Positions 41,623 to 51,772 of a stretch of DNA of 64,000 nucleotides are shown piece after piece. A program made the position numbers and the translations under genes. Position 1 is the first letter of the stretch. Each line of letters opens with the position of its first letter. Below the pieces are notes generated by a model. That model ran no database searches, had not been told where the DNA came from, and saw only the letters and a program-made list of their open reading frames with translations. Source of the DNA: Flavobacterium sp. 83 (lineage in GTDB: Bacteria; Bacteroidota; Bacteroidia; Flavobacteriales; Flavobacteriaceae); the NCBI RefSeq assembly GCF_000744835.1, contig NZ_JQMS01000001.1, forward strand, positions 3,100,001-3,164,000, written 5' to 3'.

Positions 41623-43563
41623 ATGAAAAATAATATACTCCTTTATATAACAATAATAAGTGTTTTTTCTTTTAATACTTATTCCCAAAAAGCTAAATTG
41701 GCTGCAGCTGATAAAAAGTACGACAACTATGCCTACGTAGATGCCATAAAAACTTATGAAAGGGTTGCCGAAAAAGGATACAAATCAGCTGATATGTTTA
41801 AAAAATTGGGGAACGCCTATTACTTCAATGCGGAGTTAGACAAAGCAGCTAAATGGTATGGGGAATTATTTGCCATGAATACCCCAGATTTAGAACCTGA
41901 ATACTACTATCGCTATGCTCAGTCTTTAAGATCTATTGGTCAAAATGATAAAGCGAATGAAATGTTAGAATTATTCAATCAAAAACTAGGAAACGACAAT
42001 AGAGGTAAAATTTTCAAACAAAATACCAATTATTTAGAAGCCATTAAAGCCAATTCAGGAAGATATCAAGTAGAAGATGCAGGTATCAACTCTAAATACT
42101 CTGATTATGGAACAACTGTATATTTAAACAAAATAGTATTTGCTACCGCAAGAGATACTGGAAGTTTAGGACATCGAAAACACACATGGACCAATCAATA
42201 TTTTACTAATTTATATTCTGCTGATTTAGGAGATAACATGACTCCTGGCTCCCCACACAAGTTTAGTGAATCTATAAATTCGAAATTTCATGAATCTACA
42301 CCTGCCTTTACTAATGATGGAAAAACTATGTATTTTACCCGAAACAATTATTTAGACGGTAAAAAGGGGAAAAATGGAAATAAAATTACGCTGGTAAAAA
42401 TATATAAAGCCAGTTTAGAAAATGATAAATGGGTAAATGTAACTGAATTACCTTTTGACAGTGATAATTACAGCACCGCTCATCCTGCCTTAAGCCCTGA
42501 TGGGAAAACATTATATTTTGCGTCAGATATGCCCGGAACAATAGGACAATCTGATTTATTTAAAGTAAAAATAAATGATGATGCCACTTTTGGTACTCCA
42601 GAAAACTTAGGAAATACAATCAATACTGAAGGAAGAGAAACCTTCCCTTTTGTAAATGATGAAAATGAAATTTATTTTGCATCTGACGGACATCCAGGTC
42701 TTGGAGGTTTAGATGTTTTTGTATCCAAAATAAATCCTGATGGGACTTTCAGCGAGGTTCAAAATGTGGGAGAAAATGTTAATTCTCCCAAAGATGATTT
42801 TGCTTATTTAATAGACACAAAATCAAGAAGAGGCTTTTTTAGCTCCAATAGAGATGGTGGACAAGGATACGATGATATTTATAAGTTTTTAGAAACCAAA
42901 AGACTTACTTGTGAACAACTTTTATATGGTGAAATTACTGACTTAACTACAGCAGAATTGCTTTCAGATGCTAAAGTCACTTTATATGATAGTCAATTTA
43001 ATTTGGTGAGTACTACTACTTCTGATGCAAAAGGAAATTATTCTTTTACTGTTGAATGTGCAAAAACATACAATGTAAGAGCTGAAAAACCAGAATATAC
43101 TACCAAAGAGCAAAAAATCACTATTGCTAGCGATAAAGGAAAAACATATTTACCAATCGCATTGGAAAAAGAAAAATGTAAGGTAACAGTGGGTGACGAT
43201 CTAGGTAAATGCTTTGGTATAAAAATGATTTACTTTGACTTTGATAAATCGAATATCAGAGTAGAAGCAGCTATTGATTTAGAAAAAATATTAGATGTAA
43301 TGAGTCAATATCCAACTATGAAACTTGATATACGCTCCCATACTGATAGCCGTGGCACTTTCAAATACAATGAAGAATTATCAGATAGAAGGGCTAAGTC
43401 TACTATAAACTGGTTAATAAAAAATGGTGTTGATTCAAGCAGATTGACTGGTAAAGGATATGGTGAATCACAATTAGTGAATAAATGTAGCGATGCCATA
43501 GAATGTACTGAAGATGAACATCAACTTAACAGACGTAGCGAGTTTATAATTACCGCTTTGTAA
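41623..43563 (+). CDS. TPR/PD40/OmpA-family protein (PorE-like), copy 2
   Basis: This 646-residue protein has the same domain order as the copy at 29723: signal peptide, TPR-like region, PD40 propeller, carboxypeptidase-regulatory-like domain and OmpA domain. I count seven amino-acid differences. One is Leu to Pro in the propeller (TPGSPH); the rest lie in the C-terminal third, for example CAKTYNVRAEKPEY against CGKTYNVRAEKTEF, and ECTEDE against ECNEDE. It starts 11 bases after the PorP/SprF gene and is the last gene of the second adhesin operon, ended by the terminator at 43580-43612. Confidence 0.9.
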   Translation: MKNNILLYITIISVFSFNTYSQKAKLAAADKKYDNYAYVDAIKTYERVAEKGYKSADMFKKLGNAYYFNAELDKAAKWYGELFAMNTPDLEPEYYYRYAQSLRSIGQNDKANEMLELFNQKLGNDNRGKIFKQNTNYLEAIKANSGRYQVEDAGINSKYSDYGTTVYLNKIVFATARDTGSLGHRKHTWTNQYFTNLYSADLGDNMTPGSPHKFSESINSKFHESTPAFTNDGKTMYFTRNNYLDGKKGKNGNKITLVKIYKASLENDKWVNVTELPFDSDNYSTAHPALSPDGKTLYFASDMPGTIGQSDLFKVKINDDATFGTPENLGNTINTEGRETFPFVNDENEIYFASDGHPGLGGLDVFVSKINPDGTFSEVQNVGENVNSPKDDFAYLIDTKSRRGFFSSNRDGGQGYDDIYKFLETKRLTCEQLLYGEITDLTTAELLSDAKVTLYDSQFNLVSTTTSDAKGNYSFTVECAKTYNVRAEKPEYTTKEQKITIASDKGKTYLPIALEKEKCKVTVGDDLGKCFGIKMIYFDFDKSNIRVEAAIDLEKILDVMSQYPTMKLDIRSHTDSRGTFKYNEELSDRRAKSTINWLIKNGVDSSRLTGKGYGESQLVNKCSDAIECTEDEHQLNRRSEFIITAL

Positions 43564-43579
43564 AAGCAAATCAATTAAA

Positions 43580-43612
43580 GGAAGCTGTCTAAACTAGACA
43601 GCTTCCTTTTTT
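43580..43612 (+). terminator. Intrinsic terminator after second adhesin operon
   Basis: GGAAGCTGTCTA (43580-43591) pairs with TAGACAGCTTCC (43595-43606) around a 3-base loop and is followed by six T. This is a strong, perfect stem. Confidence 0.9.
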
Positions 43613-43729
43613 ATAAAAAAGAATAAGCTTAATCATGAAAAGATATATTCATAATATAATTCTTAAACCTGATGAATGAAATTCACTTGAAATACAAGTT
43701 TATCTTGCAGCTAACAATACCATTTTAAA

Positions 43730-43765
43730 AAAAAGTCTAATGAAATAATTTCCATTAGACTTTTT
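43730..43765. terminator. Second hairpin between convergent genes
   Basis: AAAAAGTCTAATG (43730-43742) pairs with CATTAGACTTTTT (43753-43765), loop 10. A/T ends on both sides would allow termination in either direction. It lies in the 322-base gap between the OmpA gene and the CAP gene, which otherwise holds no ORF of note. Confidence 0.65.
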
Positions 43766-43824
43766 CATAAATAGCTATATATATTAACCTTTACTATTTT
43801 TTAGAGGTCCTATTCTTATTTAAA

Positions 43825-43858
43825 AAGAGTCTGCCTTTTGGGGGGAAAGCAGACTCTT
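43825..43858 (-). terminator. Terminator of the CAP-domain gene
   Basis: AAGAGTCTGC (43825-43834) pairs with GCAGACTCTT (43849-43858). On the minus strand the stem is followed by TTTTTAAA, and it lies 28 bases downstream of the stop of the gene at 43886. Confidence 0.7.
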
Positions 43859-43885
43859 AATACCAAAAATAAACAAAAAATTAAC

Positions 43886-44392
43886 TTATATTTTTGCAAA
43901 GATATTTGTATAATATTTTCTTCCTGTTATTGGATTTTCTCGAATTGATATACCAAAATGAGTAAAATCTCCTTCAATATTTTCTTTATGTCCAGGACTT
44001 GCCAACCATGCATTTAAAGCAGCTTGAGGTGTGTTATAATTATAAGCTATATTTTCACTTACATTTTTTGCACCTAGTACTTTAATTATATTTTCAGAGC
44101 GAGCAACAAAATCATCGTGATTAACTACATTATTAGTAATCATATAATTGTCATGTTCTTCTGACTTGTAAGAAATATGATTGATTTTTTCTAAAGGATT
44201 TAGACCAACACTAACTCTATAAGCATTAATCAAATCCATCGTTTCAATTTCAGATGAATTATAAGTGTAATTAACGACCTTTTGAACAGAAGTTGAATCA
44301 GTTACTGGTGTAGCTGATGTATCTGAAGAACAGGAATTCATAGTGCATATCACAGTAACGAGCAATAATGCGCGAAGTACTTTTAGTTTCAT
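43886..44392 (-). CDS. CAP-domain (SCP-like) lipoprotein
   Basis: This 168-residue protein starts MKLKVLRALLLVTVICTMNS followed by Cys, a lipoprotein signal peptide with the acylated Cys near residue 21, then a Ser/Thr-rich linker. The CAP domain covers about 55-168: LINAYRVSVGLNPL, HDDFVARSENI (a family His), NVSENIAYNY and ALNAWLASPGHKENIEG, the CAP hallmark with its second His, and a closing YYTNIFAKI. Bacterial CAP proteins are secreted and often bind or cut cell-wall or protein substrates; the activity here is unknown. It has its own terminator and is separated from pdxH by 164 bases. Confidence 0.88.
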   Translation of the reverse strand: MKLKVLRALLLVTVICTMNSCSSDTSATPVTDSTSVQKVVNYTYNSSEIETMDLINAYRVSVGLNPLEKINHISYKSEEHDNYMITNNVVNHDDFVARSENIIKVLGAKNVSENIAYNYNTPQAALNAWLASPGHKENIEGDFTHFGISIRENPITGRKYYTNIFAKI

Positions 44393-44556
44393 AAAGTAGT
44401 AGTTTAAGTTTAAAGTAGATTGTGGGGCAAACTCTTTAAAGTATTTACAAATATTCTGCTTTAATTATATTCAAAACTACATATTTTATCGCTAAACTAC
44501 CAAATAAAATCGACAAAATACATAACAATCATTGTTTTACGTGTCTTTTTCTTACA

Positions 44557-45201
44557 TTATGGTGATAATCGATCAATCTTCCAAGAGAAATCTTCTTGAC
44601 TAATATACCTAATTCTATCATGCAATCTATTAGGCCTTCCTTGCCAAAATTCAACTTCTAAAGGTGTCACTAAAAATCCTCCCCAATGGTTTGGTCTTGG
44701 AATAACCATACTTTCAAAGTCTTTTTCCAATTGTTTTAGATTTTCCTCTAAATATTCTCTAGAAGGCACAACTTCACTTTGATTCGATACTATCGCTCCT
44801 AATTTACTACCATCAGGTCTGGATTCAAAATAATTATCTGAAATGGTTTCTGAAGTTTTCTGGGCAATACCTTTTATAATAATTTGACGTTCCATTGTGT
44901 GCCAAAAAAAAGAAAGACATACTTTAGGATTTTCGATAATAGCCTTACCTTTTTCGGAATTATAATTGGTATAAAAAATAAATCCTTCTTCATTGAATTT
45001 TTTTAATAAAACAACTCTGGACTTTGGAAAGCCATCCAGACCAATTGTAGAGACTGTCATGGCATTAACTTCTTCATTAGCCCCAAAGTCTTCTGCTTCA
45101 TGAAACCATCTATTAAATAGGTTTATTGGATCTTCAGGAATATTAGATTCTAATAACTCACTCTTTTCGTAGGATTTTCTATAATTACTTAAATCACTCA
45201 T
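44557..45201 (-). CDS. pdxH: Pyridoxamine 5'-phosphate oxidase
   Basis: This 214-residue protein matches PdxH throughout: NLFNRWFHEAEDFGANEEVN, MTVSTIGLDGFPKSRVVLLK for FMN binding, FIFYTNYNSEKGKAI, CLSFFWHTMERQIIIKG and the C-terminal EFWQGRPNRLHDRIRY, whose Arg-His-Arg residues contact substrate. It oxidises pyridoxamine or pyridoxine phosphate to pyridoxal phosphate with FMN and oxygen. Length is normal. It lies downstream of rnz on the same strand, with a 102-base gap that contains a 14-bp inverted repeat. Confidence 0.95.
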   Translation of the reverse strand: MSDLSNYRKSYEKSELLESNIPEDPINLFNRWFHEAEDFGANEEVNAMTVSTIGLDGFPKSRVVLLKKFNEEGFIFYTNYNSEKGKAIIENPKVCLSFFWHTMERQIIIKGIAQKTSETISDNYFESRPDGSKLGAIVSNQSEVVPSREYLEENLKQLEKDFESMVIPRPNHWGGFLVTPLEVEFWQGRPNRLHDRIRYISQEDFSWKIDRLSP

Positions 45202-45226
45202 TTTTTTTTATTTTAAGATTGTTTGA

Positions 45227-45260
45227 TTTTAAGATTATTCGAAATAGAATAATCTTAAAA
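45227..45260. repeat. 14-bp inverted repeat between rnz and pdxH
   Basis: TTTTAAGATTATTC (45227-45240) is exactly complementary to GAATAATCTTAAAA (45247-45260), loop 6. A further TTTTAAGATT lies at about 45211-45220. It could be a rnz terminator, a pdxH leader hairpin or a regulator site; the sequence does not decide. Confidence 0.5.
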
Positions 45261-45303
45261 ATACAGTGTCAATTTTATAGTACAACAGATAAATTGTCTT
45301 TAT

Positions 45304-46209
45304 TTAAAACTCAAAACTTTTCCCATCATCGGCTAAAAGAACTTCCGGAAAAATTGTTTCGGCTTCTTCTTTAAATAATTCGATGCTTTGATATCTTGTA
45401 GAATAATGCCCTAAAATTAATTGCTTCACATTAGATTTCAAAGCAATCATTGCAGCTTCTTTTGCCGTGGAATGTAATGTTTTTTTTGCAAGATTTTCTT
45501 CTGATTGCAAAAAAGTAGATTCGTGGTATAATACATCTACATTTTCAATAATTGGAAGAATAGATTCATTATAAGCAGTATCTGAACAGAAAGCATATTG
45601 TTTTGCAGGAATAGGGTCGAATGTTAATTTATCGTTTTCTATGACTCTGCCATCTTCCAGAGTGATGTCTTTACCGTTTTTTATTTTCTGATAATAACAA
45701 CTCTCAATTTCATAATTTTGAACAGCATCTAAATTTAGTTTCCGCTCCCCTACTTTTTCTTGGAACAAAAAACCATTGGTATAAACACGATGCTTTAACG
45801 GAATAGTTCTCACCAAAACCTTTTCATCTTCAAAAATTACTTCACTTTCAAGAGATTCCAATTCATGAAAAAACAATCCGTAATTCGTCCAAGAATTAGA
45901 CAATCGCAATTGTAATTTAATGATTTCTTGAATTCCTTTAGGTCCGTAAATATGTAATTCCGTGACTCTGTTAAGTAATGTAAAAGTGGAAACTAAGCCC
46001 ACTAATCCAAAAAAATGATCTCCATGCAAATGCGAGATAAAAATATGATTTATCTTAGAAAATCTAATTTTGTTTTTGCGTAATTGCACTTGAGTTCCTT
46101 CACCACAATCAATCAGAAAAAGTCTATTTTTTATTTCTAAAATCTGTGATGTTGGATTGGTAAAAGTTCGAGGTGTTGCAGCATAGCAACCAAGTATTGT
46201 TAATTTCAA
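45304..46209 (-). CDS. rnz: Ribonuclease Z
   Basis: This 301-residue metallo-beta-lactamase-fold nuclease has the zinc-binding SHLHGDHFFG near residue 60, LIDCGEGTQVQLR just before it, the AFCSDTAYNE motif, the HESTF motif and the late LGHYSTRY with a further His. A flexible-arm region lies around 150-190. RNase Z removes 3' trailers from tRNA precursors. The start MKLTILGCYAATPR is family-typical. It forms a likely operon with the 110-residue gene 73 bases upstream, as in other Flavobacteria. Confidence 0.95.
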   Translation of the reverse strand: MKLTILGCYAATPRTFTNPTSQILEIKNRLFLIDCGEGTQVQLRKNKIRFSKINHIFISHLHGDHFFGLVGLVSTFTLLNRVTELHIYGPKGIQEIIKLQLRLSNSWTNYGLFFHELESLESEVIFEDEKVLVRTIPLKHRVYTNGFLFQEKVGERKLNLDAVQNYEIESCYYQKIKNGKDITLEDGRVIENDKLTFDPIPAKQYAFCSDTAYNESILPIIENVDVLYHESTFLQSEENLAKKTLHSTAKEAAMIALKSNVKQLILGHYSTRYQSIELFKEEAETIFPEVLLADDGKSFEF

Positions 46210-46282
46210 GTTTTTATGTATGGATTATAGCGTATTTGTTAAATCAATTAAGCGGTTAAACACATAACCGAAATACACTAAT

Positions 46283-46615
46283 TTAAAAACCTAATTCTCT
46301 TTCAATCTCTTCCATCTCAATTATATCATGAGCTTCTAATAAGGAAGGAACAACAGTTAATTTAGCAGGAACTGCATTATAATCAAAATCAGAAGTGACA
46401 ATAACAAATGACTTTTTACCTTTTTTATGTTGTTTTGATAATGGCAAGAACAACTTTATACTATCTGTAGATAAATCCTTATAAAGTAAAAGATCAATAA
46501 TCAAGTTATGCTTTTCAAATGTTTTGTATTGATGTGTTACTTTCATTAAAAAAGAAGTAAAATCACCTTGTGTATCTTTAATTGTAATTGTGTGGCCTTT
46601 TTGATCTACTTTCAT
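46283..46615 (-). CDS. Small conserved protein linked to rnz (STAS-like)
   Basis: This 110-residue soluble protein has alternating strands and helices (HTITIKDTQGDFTSFLMKV, NLIIDLLLYKDLSTDSI, GKKSFVIVTSDFDYNAVPAK) and ends in the conserved PSLLEAHDIIEMEEIERELG. The fold pattern suggests a STAS-like domain; this is inference. The family occurs next to rnz in Flavobacteriia and is sometimes labelled ribonuclease Z in databases, although it has none of the metal-binding His residues. No signal peptide is visible. The function is unknown. Confidence 0.75.
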   Translation of the reverse strand: MKVDQKGHTITIKDTQGDFTSFLMKVTHQYKTFEKHNLIIDLLLYKDLSTDSIKLFLPLSKQHKKGKKSFVIVTSDFDYNAVPAKLTVVPSLLEAHDIIEMEEIERELGF

Positions 46616-46689
46616 TTTTTTAAGTTTCAGAAGCTGCGTAACAGCAGACAGGTTACCAAGTAGCTAAGTTACTAAGTTTTTCTTTGAAA

Positions 46690-47616
46690 TTACTGAATTT
46701 TTGAAGCCAAAAGATAAATAACTGCCATTCTAATCGCCACACCATTTTCTACTTGATTTAAAATAACTGATTGACTGGAATCAGCAACTTCACTGGTAAT
46801 TTCGACACCACGATTGATAGGCCCCGGATGCATGATTACAATTTCTTTATCCAATGAATCCAGTAATGTTTTATCAACTCCATATTGTTGCGCATATTCT
46901 CTTGTTGAAGGAAAATAATTCACATCCATTCTCTCATTTTGCACGCGTAGCATATTAGCCACATCACACCATTCAAGCGCTTTTCTTAAATTAGGTTCTA
47001 CGGTAACTCCAAGAGATTCTATATGTCTTGGAATAAGCGTTTTGGGTCCGCAAACTTTTACCTCTGCACCCTGCATTTGCAAAGCATATATATTAGACAA
47101 TGCTACTCTGGAATGCAATACATCACCTACAATGACAACTTTTTTTCCTGCAACTTCGCCTAATTTTTCTCTAATTGAATAACTGTCTAATAAAGCTTGT
47201 GTAGGATGTTCATGCGCTCCGTCACCTGCGTTTACGATACTGGCTTTTACGTTTTTGGATAGAAAATAAGCCGCACCAGGATTGGCATGTCTCATCACTA
47301 CCATATCTACTTTCATTGAAAGTATATTATTCACGGTATCTATTAGAGTTTCCCCTTTTTTTACCGAAGATTGTGCTGCCGAAAAACTAATCACATCAGC
47401 AGATAGCCGTTTTTGTGCTAATTCAAAAGAGAGTTTGGTTCGGGTACTGTTTTCGAAAAAAATATTGGCAATAGTAATATCTCGTAAAGAAGGTACTTTC
47501 TTAATTGGTCGGTTAATGACTTCTTTAAAATGATCGGCAGTTTCAAAAATTAAGTCAATATCATTCTTGTTGATGTATTTTATTCCTAATAAATGATTTA
47601 CGCTTAATTCTTTCAT
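46690..47616 (-). CDS. pyrB: Aspartate carbamoyltransferase catalytic subunit
   Basis: This 308-residue protein has the carbamoyl-phosphate loop FFENSTRTKLSFELA near residues 53-67, the second-domain loop around SVKKGETL, the GDGAHEHPTQALLD motif with its catalytic His, and the MHPGPINRGVEI motif near the C-terminus. It condenses carbamoyl phosphate with aspartate in de novo pyrimidine synthesis. It follows pyrR by 55 bases on the same strand. No regulatory pyrI subunit is adjacent. Confidence 0.96.
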   Translation of the reverse strand: MKELSVNHLLGIKYINKNDIDLIFETADHFKEVINRPIKKVPSLRDITIANIFFENSTRTKLSFELAQKRLSADVISFSAAQSSVKKGETLIDTVNNILSMKVDMVVMRHANPGAAYFLSKNVKASIVNAGDGAHEHPTQALLDSYSIREKLGEVAGKKVVIVGDVLHSRVALSNIYALQMQGAEVKVCGPKTLIPRHIESLGVTVEPNLRKALEWCDVANMLRVQNERMDVNYFPSTREYAQQYGVDKTLLDSLDKEIVIMHPGPINRGVEITSEVADSSQSVILNQVENGVAIRMAVIYLLASKIQ

Positions 47617-47671
47617 TTCTTTTTTACGATTATTAGTTTTTTTAATAGTTAGATTTCAAATATAATGTTAT

Positions 47672-48211
47672 CTAACTTGTAATTAAATACACGCCATCTT
47701 CACCATCATTTTCTTTCCAACTCACTTTTACTTTTTCGTTATTTATGGCATCCACCTGTCTTCCTCTATAATCCGGTTGAATAGGTAAATTGCGACTGAA
47801 ACGTCTGTCGATTAAAACCAGTAATTCAATTTCAGAAGGTCTTCCAAAAGATTGAATAGCAGTCAAGGCAGAGCGTATGCTTCTCCCAGTAAATAAAACA
47901 TCATCAATAAAAATAACTTTTTTATTTTCGACAATAAAATTAATCTTGGTTTTATTTGCTTCTAATGGTTTATCCGTTCTGCGAAAATCATCTCTAAAAA
48001 AAGTAATATCCAGATAACCCAGCTTGATTTCAGGAGTTTGGTATTCTTTTTCTAATATTTCTTTCAAACGTTCCGCTAAAAAAACACCTCTTGGTTGAAT
48101 TCCCACCAAAATAGTATCTGAAAAATCCAAGTGTTTTTCAATTAACTGACAGGCCAAACGATGTAATATGATAGTAACTTCTTTTGCAGTAAGTAATACT
48201 TTTTGACTCAT
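47672..48211 (-). CDS. pyrR: PyrR bifunctional pyrimidine regulator / uracil phosphoribosyltransferase
   Basis: This 179-residue protein starts MSQKVLLTAKEVTIILHRLA and has the PRPP-binding loop VIFIDDVLFTGRSIRSAL near residues 95-112 and the typical VLIDRRFSRNLPIQPDYRG segment. PyrR binds pyr mRNA or makes UMP from uracil and PRPP. I use the ATG at 48211, because the exact -7 box at 48236-48243 lies inside the extra codons of the upstream start at 48253. It is followed directly by pyrB. I did not find an obvious PyrR-binding anti-terminator in the short leader. Confidence 0.93.
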   Translation of the reverse strand: MSQKVLLTAKEVTIILHRLACQLIEKHLDFSDTILVGIQPRGVFLAERLKEILEKEYQTPEIKLGYLDITFFRDDFRRTDKPLEANKTKINFIVENKKVIFIDDVLFTGRSIRSALTAIQSFGRPSEIELLVLIDRRFSRNLPIQPDYRGRQVDAINNEKVKVSWKENDGEDGVYLITS

Positions 48212-48235
48212 GTTAAAGTGTGTTGTTTGGTTTTG

Positions 48236-48243
48236 CAAATATA
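48236..48243 (-). promoter_or_regulatory. pyrR -7 promoter box
   Basis: The minus strand reads TATATTTG, an exact TAnnTTTG box, ending 24 bases before the pyrR ATG at 48211. It rules out the longer reading frame start. The -33 element is not clear. Confidence 0.6.
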
Positions 48244-48296
48244 CGAATTCCACTTTATGATTTTATAATTATAAAGAGAGAAAATAGTTGCTGGTA

Positions 48297-49481
48297 TTAT
48301 TTACCGAATGAGATCCATGTTGCTTTGTGCCAAATATACTCTAAAGGCCCTTGCTTATGAGTTTTAAGCCACCAAGTACAGAATGATAATTGGATAATAA
48401 ATAATACAATCCCTATCAACAAACAGTATGTTGCACCTGTATATTCAAAAAGACCAAGGCCATATCTATAATAAATAAAGGAACCAATCATAGATTGCAT
48501 GATATAATTCGTCAAACTCATTTTTCCAAAAGGAATCAATTTAACAAGGATTTTATTAACCGACTCCTTTTGATATAGTAAAACGAAAGTAGAAACCAGT
48601 ACTAACATAAATGCAACATTTGACCATGAAGCAAAGATTATAGTCAACTTATTGGATAAGGTTACTCTTGTTACTATGTCAATCATATAGGTCTTTAAAA
48701 AATACAAGGGAATAAATAAAATAATCGCATATCGTAATACTTTAGTCCAAAATTGAATATTTTCAACGGTAGTTGTGAAAAGTTGTTTTCTTCCTAATAA
48801 CATTCCAAACATAAATAAAGCCGGAGCTTGGAAAAACCTTCCATTTTCCCATGACCATAATAAAGAGGCAGTTTTTCCTAATGTCAAATCTCCAATTACA
48901 TAATCAACGAAAGATCCATTTTTCATATAATACCCAATGCTTTCATAATAGGCATTAGACAAATTAGAAGGAGCTACATAATCCGGATTTAAAATATAAT
49001 AAATACATCTTCCCCACTCTAATGGTTGCAACATTAGAATAAAGGCAGTAATAAAAACTGCTTTATTACTCCAGTTTACAACCGGTATTAATAAAAGTCC
49101 TAGAAAAGCATATAAAGTAAGAATATCACCTTGATAAAATGCCGTATTGATAAGTCCAAAAACCAATAATAACATCATTCTCCAAAAAAATCGTCCCCGG
49201 AAATCATTTCCTTTTTTAACTTGATTATCATTTTGAATGTAAAAACTAAAACCAAAAAGAAGTGCAAAAATCGCATAGGATTTACCTCCAAAAAGGAAAA
49301 ATAAAGAATCCCAAATAATTTTATCTAAAGCCACCAACCAAGCTGGAAAATTTTCCGGTAAATAATAATATTCAAAATGTTCCACATTATGAAGTAACAT
49401 AATTGACATGATTGCAAATCCACGTAAGGCATCAACTACATCTATTCGAGGAGCTTTTAAACTGAAAGTAATGTTAGTCAT
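48297..49481 (-). CDS. DUF418-type multi-pass membrane protein
   Basis: This 394-residue protein has about ten hydrophobic helices. The start RIDVVDALRGFAIMSIMLLH is shared by DUF418 and acyltransferase-3-like proteins. The later segments LIPFGKMSLTNYIMQSMIGS and GPLEYIWHKATW are typical of the C-terminal DUF418 domain. It is probably an inner-membrane transporter or transferase; the substrate is unknown. It is upstream of pyrR on the same strand with an 85-base gap and divergent from the small gene at 49695. Confidence 0.85.
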   Translation of the reverse strand: MTNITFSLKAPRIDVVDALRGFAIMSIMLLHNVEHFEYYYLPENFPAWLVALDKIIWDSLFFLFGGKSYAIFALLFGFSFYIQNDNQVKKGNDFRGRFFWRMMLLLVFGLINTAFYQGDILTLYAFLGLLLIPVVNWSNKAVFITAFILMLQPLEWGRCIYYILNPDYVAPSNLSNAYYESIGYYMKNGSFVDYVIGDLTLGKTASLLWSWENGRFFQAPALFMFGMLLGRKQLFTTTVENIQFWTKVLRYAIILFIPLYFLKTYMIDIVTRVTLSNKLTIIFASWSNVAFMLVLVSTFVLLYQKESVNKILVKLIPFGKMSLTNYIMQSMIGSFIYYRYGLGLFEYTGATYCLLIGIVLFIIQLSFCTWWLKTHKQGPLEYIWHKATWISFGK

Positions 49482-49694
49482 ATTTTAAATTAGATTTATA
49501 TAGAAATAGTAAAACTCAAAAATATATTTTTTTTTGCATGAAAATTAGTTTAAAAAAAAATAATTACTAATTATAAACTAACATTTTGTTATTTTTTTCG
49601 ATAATTATAAAAATTTCACAAGAAAATATAAAAATTATATAACTAATCGCTATTCTATTTCTCTACTTTTATGATAACCTAAAAATATAAAATC

Positions 49695-49868
49695 ATGCAA
49701 AAAGAGAGAACAAGATTAATGATGCTTTTTATAATATTACTTTCATTTACAAGCTGTTCTGTAGTAGAAGGAATATTTAAAGCCGGAATTGGAGTAGGCA
49801 TTTTTATGGTGATTGTTGTGATTGTAATTATAGTTTTTATTATCAGTAAAATCTTTGGTAAAAAGTAG
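49695..49868 (+). CDS. 57-aa small lipoprotein-like membrane protein
   Basis: The ATG at 49695 opens 57 codons ending in TAG. The product has a short basic N-terminus, the hydrophobic stretch LMMLFIILLSFTSCSVVEG with a plausible lipobox (SFTSC), a Gly/Ile stretch and a second hydrophobic helix (FMVIVVIVIIVFIISKIFGK). Similar 55-60-residue proteins are common in Flavobacteria; databases sometimes call them phosphatidate cytidylyltransferase, which the size excludes. A bidirectional terminator follows 46 bases later. It is oriented opposite to both neighbours. The function is unknown. Confidence 0.75.
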   Translation: MQKERTRLMMLFIILLSFTSCSVVEGIFKAGIGVGIFMVIVVIVIIVFIISKIFGKK

Positions 49869-49913
49869 ATTGAAATAGTTCGCATTAAATAATCAAGAAT
49901 AGCAATAAAACAA

Positions 49914-49942
49914 AAAATCTCCCACATTTAGAGGGAGATTTT
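49914..49942. terminator. Bidirectional intrinsic terminator
   Basis: AAAATCTCCC (49914-49923) pairs with GGGAGATTTT (49933-49942), loop 9. It sits between the small plus-strand gene and the end of the convergent ABC-F gene and can serve both. Confidence 0.8.
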
Positions 49943-49964
49943 AAAAATCTTGAAATTATTATTT

Positions 49965-51593
<1,629 letters not shown>

Positions 51594-51608
51594 TTATAAA
51601 AATTTTTG

Positions 51609-51616
51609 CAAAAGTA
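51609..51616 (-). promoter_or_regulatory. ABC-F gene -7 promoter box
   Basis: The minus strand reads TACTTTTG, an exact TAnnTTTG match, ending 25 bases before the ATG at 51584. Confidence 0.55.
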
Positions 51617-51772
51617 CGAAAAAAATACTGATTTTTATAAATTGTAGATAGCTTAACATTAAAATAGTAGTCCTGGAAAAATGCGATGAAAATTCATTCG
51701 ATTAGCACTATTATTTTCTATAAAATTTACAGCAATACAAACTTAATCTTAATACCTATTTATTTTATTTCA

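Larger units (their letters stand above)
40677..43583 (+). repeat. Duplicated PorP-OmpA block, copy 2
   Basis: Counterpart of 28777-31683 at offset 11900 without indels. It begins in GATAATTAAAATAACAAACA just before the PorP/SprF gene and ends just after the OmpA gene, where the two copies acquire different terminators. Confidence 0.93.

Noticed and set aside
43600..43885. Short ORF MKRYIHNIILKPDE after the second OmpA gene
   Set aside because: Only 14 codons between terminators, with no sign of conservation or promoter.
48212..48253. Upstream start of pyrR
   Set aside because: A perfect promoter -7 box lies within these codons, so they are not transcribed as coding sequence.
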